Assembly (NCBI GenBank): GCA_026989405.1
Contig: JALSJL010000411.1
Coordinates: forward strand, 1-11,142
Length of the DNA stretch: 11,142 nt
Reading direction: 5' to 3'
From: Marinosulfonomonas sp.
GTDB lineage: Bacteria > Pseudomonadota > Alphaproteobacteria > Rhodobacterales > Rhodobacteraceae
A model generated the notes under the pieces. It had not been told where the DNA came from, ran no database searches, and saw only the letters and a program-made list of their open reading frames with translations. Of this stretch, positions 6,269 through 11,142 are shown one piece after another. The number at the start of each line of letters is the position of its first letter. Within the stretch, counting starts at the first letter, position 1. Both the position numbers and the translations under genes were made by a program.

Positions 6269-7045
6269 GTGACGGTATTCTTCATCGGGGCCGGTCCCGG
6301 CGACCCGGAATTGCTGACCCTGAAAGCGCGCCGCATCATCGGTGAATGCCCGGTGTGCCTGTATGCCGGCTCGCTGGTGCCGCAAGAGGTTGTCAGCTGC
6401 GCGCCCGACGGTGCGCTTGTCAGGGATACCGCAGCCATGACCCTTGCCGATACCCACGCCGAGATACTGGCGGCGCGGGAACGCGGCGAAAACGTCGCGC
6501 GCGTGCATTCGGGGGATCCTTCGCTGTATGGCGCCATTGCAGAGCAGATACGGCTCTTGAAACGCGACGGGATCGAATACGAGATCATTCCGGGGGTGCC
6601 CGCCTACGCGGCGGCCGCGGCGGCGCTGGGGCAGGAACTGACCATCCCCGAGATCGCGCAATCGGTGGTTCTGACCCGTGTGTCAATGAAGTCGACAGGC
6701 ATGCCCAAGGGCGAAACGCTGGAAAATTTCGCCAGGACCGGGGCAACACTTGCGATACATCTTGGTGTGCGCGCCCTGCTGGATATCCACCGCCGGCTGG
6801 CCCCGTTCTATGGTGATGACTGTCCGGTCGTTGTTGCCTATCGGGTCGGCTGGCCCGACCAGAAACTGATCCGAACAACCCTTTCGGCCATGCGTGAGGA
6901 TGTGCGCGCCGAGAAAATCACCCGGACCGCGCTTGTTCTGGTTGGGCCAGCGCTGGGCCGTGAGCAGGAGTTTGTTGACAGCGCGCTGTATGATCCTGCC
7001 ATTCCGCATGTATTGCGCCCGAAAACGTCAACAAAGCCCGGTTGA
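6269..7045 (+). CDS. cobM: Precorrin-4 C11-methyltransferase CobM
   Basis: CobM methylates C-11 of precorrin-4 to give precorrin-5; CbiF is the anaerobic counterpart. The protein has 258 residues, the usual length. It starts with VFFIGAGPGDPELLTLKA (3-20), followed by CLYAGSLVPQEVV (30-42), the conserved VHSGDPSLYGAIAEQ (79-93), IIPGVPAYAAAAAALGQELTIPE (106-128), LTRVSMKSTGMP (135-146) and VVAYRVGWPDQKLIRTTL (188-205). These are the typical CobM/CbiF blocks. The start is a GTG with GAGG 8 bases upstream, and the gap to cobJ is only 10 bases. It is the last recognisable cob gene on this strand. As with CobI, whether the substrate carries cobalt cannot be read from the sequence. Confidence 0.96.
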   Translation: MTVFFIGAGPGDPELLTLKARRIIGECPVCLYAGSLVPQEVVSCAPDGALVRDTAAMTLADTHAEILAARERGENVARVHSGDPSLYGAIAEQIRLLKRDGIEYEIIPGVPAYAAAAAALGQELTIPEIAQSVVLTRVSMKSTGMPKGETLENFARTGATLAIHLGVRALLDIHRRLAPFYGDDCPVVVAYRVGWPDQKLIRTTLSAMREDVRAEKITRTALVLVGPALGREQEFVDSALYDPAIPHVLRPKTSTKPG

Positions 7046-7053
7046 AATCCGGC

Positions 7054-7072
7054 TGGCAAGCAGATGTTGCCA
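7054..7072 (+). terminator. Weak hairpin after cobM
   Basis: TGGCAA (7054-7059) pairs perfectly with TTGCCA (7067-7072) around a 7-base loop. No T-run follows, so it is not a classical intrinsic terminator. A second TTGCCA at 7078-7083 could compete for the same partner, and it can also pair partly with TGGC at 7088-7091. It may mark the end of the cob operon or be part of the leader of the next gene. Confidence 0.25.
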
Positions 7073-7091
7073 CAATCTTGCCATGCTTGGC

Positions 7092-7119
7092 TTGACCGAA
7101 TCGCAATTACGCCCATGCT
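7092..7119 (+). promoter_or_regulatory. Weak candidate promoter before the 114-residue gene
   Basis: TTGACC at 7092-7097 resembles a -35 box. The best -10 candidate is CATGCT (7114-7119), 16 bases on, matching only half the consensus. It fits a separate transcription start for the genes downstream of cobM but is weak evidence alone. Confidence 0.2.
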
Positions 7120-7133
7120 GTCGAGTTGGGAGT

Positions 7134-7138
7134 GGAGG
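7134..7138 (+). promoter_or_regulatory. Strong ribosome-binding site of the 114-residue gene
   Basis: GGAGG lies 7 bases before ATG 7146. It makes 7146 the start rather than an earlier in-frame start (6894) inside cobM. Confidence 0.75.
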
Positions 7139-7145
7139 GAATTTC

Positions 7146-7490
7146 ATGTCTGAATTTTTACCAAAAGAGGTGCGTGAAGGGCTGGAAATGGCCCGCAAGC
7201 ACGCGATGTTGAAAAAAAGCCGTTTGCGGGTGCGGATCGGCGATGATGCCTATCCGGTGCTCAAGCTGTGGGAAACCGGGTTTACCCTGGATGCGGATAC
7301 CGCCCCGGCGCTGCGTGGGCTGGTCGATCTGTTTGACGGGTCGCGCCACCTTTATCAGTGCCTGATCATCGCGTCTCAGCAAGAAAGCGGGCAGATGATC
7401 TACGAGTTCAAGCGCAACACGGCGGTCGCTGACCGCCCCGCGGTTGACTATGTGCGGGACGAAAATGCCCCGGTTGCGTTGCTGACCTGA
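7146..7490 (+). CDS. Conserved-looking protein of unknown function, PilZ-like pattern
   Basis: I do not recognise this 114-residue protein with certainty. It has no signal peptide or membrane segment and should be cytoplasmic. Residues 1-24 look helical and basic (VREGLEMARKHAMLKKS). Residues about 25-92 alternate hydrophobic strands: RLRVRIGDDAYPVLKLW, GFTLDAD, LRGLVDLFDGSRHLYQCLII, and EFKRN. This order resembles the beta-barrel of PilZ domains, but the c-di-GMP-binding RxxxR and D/NxSxxG signatures are not cleanly present, so it would be a non-canonical member at best. The strong GGAGG site supports a real, well-translated gene. It sits 100 bases after cobM and 39 bases before the dipeptidase, so it may be transcribed with either. 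A role in cobalamin synthesis is not indicated. Confidence 0.7.
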   Translation: MSEFLPKEVREGLEMARKHAMLKKSRLRVRIGDDAYPVLKLWETGFTLDADTAPALRGLVDLFDGSRHLYQCLIIASQQESGQMIYEFKRNTAVADRPAVDYVRDENAPVALLT

Positions 7491-7529
7491 GCAGCCTGCG
7501 CGCATTTGAGCGCATCAAGCGGGGGTGAC

Positions 7530-8681
7530 ATGGTGAAACGCGGAACCGTTGTCGGGCTTGGCGTGTTGGCGCTGCTTGGTGCCGCGGGATACCGGTTTCT
7601 TTTGCGCCCCGTGCTGCATCCGGAACCGCCGGAAGTCGGTTTCGAACTGAGTGACGATGAACTCGCGGCTGCGCGGGCTTTCATGGCCGAGCATCCGATC
7701 ATCGACAGCCATGCACATCCGGGGCGCACCTTTCTGAAGGACGCCGAGAACCTCGGTCGGAAGATCCGGCTTTTGAAGATGCTGGGCGGCACCTACGAGG
7801 ATCGGGCCATTTCCGATATGGAAGCCGGCGGTCTGGATGCGGCGATTTTCAATGGGGTTGCCGATATCCAGGTGCTGACACTGGGCGACGGCGGGCTGAT
7901 GGCTGAACGGGAATTTGAAGATGGCGAAGCCTGGCAATCCTACCGCCGTCAGATCGCCAACCTGCAGGCGCTGGCAGGTTCGGACCGGGTGGCGCTGTGC
8001 CTTTCTTCGGCCGATATTCTGGCGGCCAAGGCGGCCGGACGGCGCGGTGCCGTGTTGGCAATGGAGGGCGCGGATTTTCTTGAGACCGACCTGGATCGGC
8101 TGACGCAGGTCTACGAGGATGGTGTGCGGATGATCACTCTTGTGCATTACCGCGACAACACGCTGGGCGACATCATGACCGGCCCGGTCGGAGATCGTGG
8201 CCTGACCGATTTCGGCCGCGAGGTCGTGGCGGCGATGAACGAGGCCGGGCTGATGGTCGACATGAGTCATGCTTCGGAAAAAACCACGCTCGAGGCGCTG
8301 AAGGTATCGCGCAAACCGGTGGCTATCACGCACACCCATATCAACACACCGGAACTGAGCAACCCCCGTTTCATCTCGGTCGAGGTCGCGCAGGCAGTGG
8401 CCGAAAGCGGCGGCTACATCGGTGCCTGGCCGGTCGGGATTGGCGAAACGACCCTGGCCGAGTTCATTGATCGGATTGATTTTCTGGTCGACACTGTGGG
8501 CGACAATCATGTCGCTCTCGGCTCGGACATGGATGCCAATTACAAACCGGTCCTGGAAACCTACCGCAAGATGCCGTTGGTCGTGGGAGCGCTGCTCAGG
8601 CGGGGGTATTCCGACAAGCGGCTGGCAAGGATCATGGGCGGGAATGTGCTGCGTGTCATGGATGAGGTTCAGGCGGGCTGA
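7530..8681 (+). CDS. Membrane-anchored M19-type (renal-dipeptidase-like) dipeptidase
   Basis: The 383-residue protein begins with MVKRG and a hydrophobic helix (about 5-25), an uncleaved anchor that would place the enzyme in the periplasm. The remainder fits the M19 metallodipeptidase family, which cleaves dipeptides (including D-residue forms) with two zinc ions. Probable zinc or catalytic residues are His61 and His63 in IDSHAHPG, Glu179 in VLAMEGADF, His247 in DMSHASEKT, His268 or His270 in ITHTHINTPELSNPR, and Asp333 in ALGSDMDANY. The family usually has HxD at the first site, where HxH is seen here. The ATG at 7530 follows GGGGGTGA (7521-7528); the in-frame TTG at 7506 is less likely. It may be cotranscribed with the 114-residue gene. 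Substrate is unknown; peptidoglycan or peptide recycling is a possible role. Confidence 0.88.
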   Translation: MVKRGTVVGLGVLALLGAAGYRFLLRPVLHPEPPEVGFELSDDELAAARAFMAEHPIIDSHAHPGRTFLKDAENLGRKIRLLKMLGGTYEDRAISDMEAGGLDAAIFNGVADIQVLTLGDGGLMAEREFEDGEAWQSYRRQIANLQALAGSDRVALCLSSADILAAKAAGRRGAVLAMEGADFLETDLDRLTQVYEDGVRMITLVHYRDNTLGDIMTGPVGDRGLTDFGREVVAAMNEAGLMVDMSHASEKTTLEALKVSRKPVAITHTHINTPELSNPRFISVEVAQAVAESGGYIGAWPVGIGETTLAEFIDRIDFLVDTVGDNHVALGSDMDANYKPVLETYRKMPLVVGALLRRGYSDKRLARIMGGNVLRVMDEVQAG

Positions 8682-8695
8682 GCCGCCGGCCCGCC
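8672..8695. terminator. Convergent hairpin between dipeptidase and PLP enzyme genes
   Basis: GGCGGGC (8672-8678) pairs perfectly with GCCCGCC (8689-8695) around a 10-base loop. It includes the dipeptidase stop codon and fills the 15-base gap before the stop of the convergent gene. Being symmetrical, it could act in both directions. Neither side has a T-run, so intrinsic termination is uncertain. Confidence 0.4.
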
Positions 8696-8696
8696 C

Positions 8697-9863
8697 CTAT
8701 TGCAAATCCGAAAACGCTTCCCTGAGCCTGTGCACGGCTTCTTCCACGCGCGTTCGTTGTGTGCCCAGGTTGAACCGCAGGAAGGTTTCACCACCTTTTC
8801 CGAAGGTCTCGCCATGGTTCGGAGCAACGCGCGCCACTTGCTGAACACGGCGTTTCACCTCTGCCATGTCCATTCCGGTGCCAGCGAAATCGACCCAGGC
8901 CAGATAGGTCGCTTCCAGCCTGATCGACTGCACGCCGGGGATCGCATTTACGCCTGCATCGAACAGCTCGCGGTTGCCATCGAGGTAGTTCACCAGCGCG
9001 TCGACCCATCGCGCGCCTTCGGGAGAATAGGCCGCAGTGCACGCAACCAGCCCGACCGAGTTTGGCGTGATGCCCAGGGCAGCAATACGCGCGCCAAACC
9101 GGGCGCGCAGCGTCTCGTCGGCGATGGTCACCTGTCCGGTGTGCAGGCCGGCGGTATTGAATGTCTTGGAGGGCGCGGTCGCCATGACCAGCCTGTCGGT
9201 GATCCCGTCAATCGCCGTCATCGGAATGTGCTTTGAGCCGGGGAAAACCAGATCATGATGGATTTCGTCGGACAGAAGGATCAGATCGTGGCGGCGTGCG
9301 AAATCGGCCACCTGTTCAAGCTCTTCGCGTGTCCACACCCGCCCGCCGGGGTTATGTGGCGAACAAAAGATCAGCATGGTTTCCTTGCCTGACATCTGGG
9401 CGTCCCAGGCCTCGAAATCCAGCTCGTAGCGACCGTCAACCAGCGGCATTTCACATTCAACCACCTGCCTGTTGGATGCGCGGATTCGGGTGGCAAAGGC
9501 ATGGTAGACCGGGGTGAACAGCACGACGCCGTCGCCGGGGTCGGTGAAGGCGTCAAGGCACAGCCCTATGCCGTTTCCCAAGCCGTGAGTTGAAAAGATG
9601 TGCGCCGGATCCACGGGCCAGCCATGACGTTCTTTCATCCACCAGCAGATCGCCGCGCGATAGTCCGAGTCGTCGCCGAAATAACCGTAGACACTGTCGG
9701 CGTAGTCCCTGACGGCGTTTCTGACGGTATCCGGCGCATGAAAGTCCATGTCCGCCACCCACATGGCAATGCCGTCATCCGGGGAAACACCATAGTAGTC
9801 TTCCATCTTGTCCCATTTCGCCGAATGGGTTCCCCGCCGGTCTATGATCTTGTCGAAATCCAC
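8697..9863 (-). CDS. MalY/PatB-family PLP enzyme (cystathionine beta-lyase / C-S lyase)
   Basis: This 388-residue fold-type I PLP enzyme belongs to the MalY/PatB group, whose members cleave cystathionine and other cysteine S-conjugates to pyruvate, ammonia and a thiol. Signatures in order: the N-terminal FDKIIDRRGTHSAKWD (3-18); MWVADMDF (34-41), typical of MalY/PatB; YGYF (59-62); the PLP-contacting Asn171 in FCSPHNPGGRVW; Asp199 in LLSDEIHHDL; the PLP lysine Lys233 in APSKTFNTAGL; and the substrate carboxylate-binding Arg363 in FLRFNLG. The GTG at 9863 is preceded by GGAG (9871-9874) with 7-base spacing. An in-frame ATG at 9941 would add 26 residues that match no family N-terminus, so it is rejected. 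It converges on the dipeptidase gene and diverges from def. Homocysteine synthesis or thiol turnover is likely; the exact substrate is unknown. Confidence 0.92.
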   Translation of the reverse strand: MDFDKIIDRRGTHSAKWDKMEDYYGVSPDDGIAMWVADMDFHAPDTVRNAVRDYADSVYGYFGDDSDYRAAICWWMKERHGWPVDPAHIFSTHGLGNGIGLCLDAFTDPGDGVVLFTPVYHAFATRIRASNRQVVECEMPLVDGRYELDFEAWDAQMSGKETMLIFCSPHNPGGRVWTREELEQVADFARRHDLILLSDEIHHDLVFPGSKHIPMTAIDGITDRLVMATAPSKTFNTAGLHTGQVTIADETLRARFGARIAALGITPNSVGLVACTAAYSPEGARWVDALVNYLDGNRELFDAGVNAIPGVQSIRLEATYLAWVDFAGTGMDMAEVKRRVQQVARVAPNHGETFGKGGETFLRFNLGTQRTRVEEAVHRLREAFSDLQ

Positions 9864-9870
9864 GCCTAGT

Positions 9871-9874
9871 CTCC
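9871..9874 (-). promoter_or_regulatory. Ribosome-binding site that fixes the GTG start of the PLP enzyme
   Basis: On the minus strand GGAG lies 7 bases before GTG 9863-9861. It decides against the upstream in-frame ATG at 9941. Confidence 0.65.
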
Positions 9875-9922
9875 AACTGTTTTCCGGCACACTAGCGGGC
9901 GATAGCGCGAGCGCAAGACCCG

Positions 9923-9951
9923 TTGCAACGCCCCGATCCATGCCCTAAATG
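9923..9951 (+). promoter_or_regulatory. Candidate promoter giving a leaderless def mRNA
   Basis: TTGCAA (9923-9928) and TAAATG (9946-9951) are 17 bases apart, the ideal spacing, though the -10 matches only half the consensus. Transcription would start near 9957-9958, exactly at ATG 9958. TTGCAA lies in the palindrome GTTGCAAC (9922-9929), so it could also serve as a -35 for the opposite strand. Confidence 0.35.
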
Positions 9952-9957
9952 ACGCGC

Positions 9958-10479
9958 ATGAGTTTACTGCCGATCCTGATCCATCCCGACCCGCACCTGA
10001 AAAAGGTCTGTGCCCCCGTGGGCGAGATCGACAAAGGCCTGCGGAAGCTGGCCGACAACATGCTGGAAACCATGTATGAGGCGCCGGGCATTGGCCTGGC
10101 GGCGCCGCAAGTCGGTGTGATGAAGCGTCTTTTCGTCATGGACTGCGTCAAGGAAGAAAACGCGGCCCCGCAGCCGATGGTGCTGGTCAACCCGGAAGTG
10201 ACCTGGGTTTCGGACGACATGAACACCTATGAAGAGGGCTGCCTTTCGATCCCGGACCAATATGCCGACGTGGAACGGCCGGCCGAGGCCCGCGTGCGCT
10301 GGACCGATCTGGACGGCAAGCAACACGAAGAACAGTTTGACAAGCTCTGGGCCACCTGTTCCCAGCACGAGATCGACCATTTGAACGGCAAGTTGTTCAT
10401 CGACTATCTGAAACCGCTCAAGCGCCAGATGATCACGCGCAAGATGGTCAAGCTCAAGCGAGAGCTGGCGCGCGGATGA
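9958..10479 (+). CDS. def: Peptide deformylase
   Basis: The enzyme removes the N-formyl group from nascent proteins at the ribosome. With the start at 9958 it has 173 residues, close to the usual 165-180. All three deformylase motifs are intact: GIGLAAPQVG (with Gln51), EEGCLSIP (metal ligand Cys95) and QHEIDHLNG (ligands His137 and His141, catalytic Glu138). The first residues, MSLLPILIHPD, line up with the N-terminus of E. coli deformylase without offset. An ATG at 9949 would add three residues; neither start has a visible ribosome-binding site. The stop overlaps the next gene by ATGA. A C-terminal Lys/Arg-rich helix (about 155-171) may contact the ribosome, as is known for bacterial deformylases. 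It forms an operon with its paralogue and fmt. Confidence 0.96.
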   Translation: MSLLPILIHPDPHLKKVCAPVGEIDKGLRKLADNMLETMYEAPGIGLAAPQVGVMKRLFVMDCVKEENAAPQPMVLVNPEVTWVSDDMNTYEEGCLSIPDQYADVERPAEARVRWTDLDGKQHEEQFDKLWATCSQHEIDHLNGKLFIDYLKPLKRQMITRKMVKLKRELARG

Positions 10480-10976
10480 CGCGTGGCCTGTTGTCTTGGC
10501 CCGATCGTCGGCTGCGCACGGCTGCCGAACCGGTTGAGCAGGTCAGTGATGAAACGCGGGCTGTCTGGGACGACATGGTCGCGGTGATGGAGGCGATGCC
10601 CGGTGTCGGGCTGGCTGCGGTCCAGCTTGGGGTGATGCAGCGGCTGGCGGTGGTTGACGCGTCCACAGAACGCGGGCAGGTGGTTCGGATGGCCAACCCC
10701 GAGATCCTGCATGCGTCCGCCAGGCTGAACACCCACGAAGAGGCCAGCCCGTGCCTGCCGGGCGTTTCGGCCAGGGTGAAGCGCCCGCGCGCGGTGACGG
10801 TGCGTTTCATGAACGACGAGGGCGTGATCGAGCGGCGCGACTTTGTCGGGCTGTGGGCCACCAGCGTCCAGCACCAGATCGACCACCTGGATGGCAAGAT
10901 GTATTTTGACCGGCTGAGCCGCGTCAAACGGGATATGCTGCTCAAACGGGCCGCGAAAATCGGGGGTCGGGCATGA
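10476..10976 (+). CDS. Deformylase-like paralogue with degenerate active site
   Basis: This 166-residue protein is clearly homologous to the deformylase just before it, along its whole length. Motif 1 is GVGLAAVQLG (43-52), keeping Gln50 but replacing the Pro. Motif 2 is EEASPCLPG (88-96); aligned without gaps to EEGCLSIPD of the neighbour, the metal ligand Cys is replaced by Ser91, and a Cys appears two residues later (Cys93). Motif 3 is QHQIDHLDG (132-140): the two His remain but the catalytic Glu is Gln134. Standard deformylase chemistry is therefore not expected, although no frameshift or truncation is present, so the protein seems to be kept for another role. It begins and ends with ATGA overlaps (def, fmt), so it is translated in step with two formyl-Met enzymes. 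Databases probably label it simply as deformylase. Loss of activity is inferred. Confidence 0.9.
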   Translation: MTRGLLSWPDRRLRTAAEPVEQVSDETRAVWDDMVAVMEAMPGVGLAAVQLGVMQRLAVVDASTERGQVVRMANPEILHASARLNTHEEASPCLPGVSARVKRPRAVTVRFMNDEGVIERRDFVGLWATSVQHQIDHLDGKMYFDRLSRVKRDMLLKRAAKIGGRA

Positions 10977-11142
10977 GGCTCATTTTCATGGGAACGCCGG
11001 AATTTTCCGTGCCCGTTCTGGATGCGCTGGTTGATGCCGGGCATGAGATTGCGGCGGTCTACTGCCAGCCGCCGCGCCCGGCGGGCCGGGGCAAGAAAGA
11101 GCGGCCGTCTCCGGTGCAGCGCAGGGCCGAAGAACTGGGGCT
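10973..11142 (+). CDS. fmt: Methionyl-tRNA formyltransferase (N-terminal part, cut by window edge)
   Basis: The first 56 codons are present. The protein starts MRLIFMGTPEFSVPVLDAL, continues GHEIAAVYCQPPRPAGRGKK (23-42), then PSPVQ and AEELG, all typical of Fmt. The enzyme transfers a formyl group from 10-formyl-tetrahydrofolate to Met-tRNA, the step that deformylase later reverses. Full length is about 300-315 residues, so the catalytic Asn-His-Asp core lies outside the window. The start overlaps the deformylase-like stop by ATGA, so the three genes form one translationally coupled unit. Confidence 0.95.
   Translation, partial: MRLIFMGTPEFSVPVLDALVDAGHEIAAVYCQPPRPAGRGKKERPSPVQRRAEELG

Noticed and set aside
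4303..6588. Long open frame of 761 codons on the minus strand opposite cbiG-cobJ
   Set aside because: Same reason: antisense to a strongly recognised gene, with no recognisable domain and an Arg/Gln/His-rich composition.
9864..9941. 26-residue N-terminal extension (signal-like) of the PLP enzyme from ATG 9941
   Set aside because: MalY/PatB proteins begin at the FDKxxDRRGTHSxKWD block, and a clear ribosome-binding site precedes GTG 9863.

Overview
This window comes from a GC-rich alphaproteobacterium, most likely a member of the Rhodobacteraceae (Roseobacter/Rhodobacter type). The evidence is the cob gene order, the fused CbiG-CobJ protein, a tandem def-def-fmt arrangement, and a small Rhodobacteraceae-type exported protein ahead of cbiX. 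No rRNA, tRNA, IS element, phage gene or CRISPR array is visible. It looks like stable chromosomal backbone carrying one biosynthetic operon and several housekeeping genes.

Layout. (1) 1-184, minus strand: the N-terminus of a glutathionyl-hydroquinone-reductase-type glutathione S-transferase, running off the left edge. (2) 185-478: a divergent control region with two neighbouring palindromes but no recognisable cobalamin riboswitch. (3) 479-7045, plus strand: a seven-gene corrin-ring operon, small exported protein - cbiX - cobH - cobL - cobI - cbiG::cobJ - cobM. Most junctions overlap by 4-10 bases, so translation is probably coupled along the operon. The one longer gap, cbiX-cobH, is bridged by a possible 19-codon mini-ORF with a TGATG overlap at each end. 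(4) 7146-8681, plus strand: a 114-residue protein of unknown function and a membrane-anchored M19-type dipeptidase. (5) 8697-9863, minus strand: a MalY/PatB-type PLP enzyme (C-S lyase/aminotransferase), convergent with the dipeptidase. (6) 9958-11142, plus strand: peptide deformylase, a second and catalytically degenerate deformylase paralogue, and the start of methionyl-tRNA formyltransferase, joined by ATGA overlaps.

How the genes work together. CobI, CobJ, CobM, CobL and CobH are the methyltransferases and mutase that turn precorrin-2 into the hydrogenobyrinate/cobyrinate skeleton. The operon also carries two genes associated with the anaerobic, early-cobalt route: a CbiX chelatase with an 18-histidine tail and extra cysteines, and a complete CbiG lactone hydrolase fused to CobJ. 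The enzymes for C-1 methylation (CobF or CbiD), for oxygen-dependent ring contraction (CobG/CobZ) and for precorrin-6A reduction (CobK/CbiJ) are not here. The window alone therefore does not settle whether cobalt goes in early or late. The first gene encodes a 69-residue exported, single-pass protein with a His/Asp motif resembling the start of HupE/UreJ metal permeases. Its start-stop overlap with cbiX suggests a cobalt-handling role.

Most notable points: the mosaic aerobic/anaerobic gene content, the small HupE-like protein coupled to the His-tailed chelatase, the mini-ORF between cbiX and cobH, and the deformylase paralogue that has lost its metal-binding Cys and catalytic Glu.
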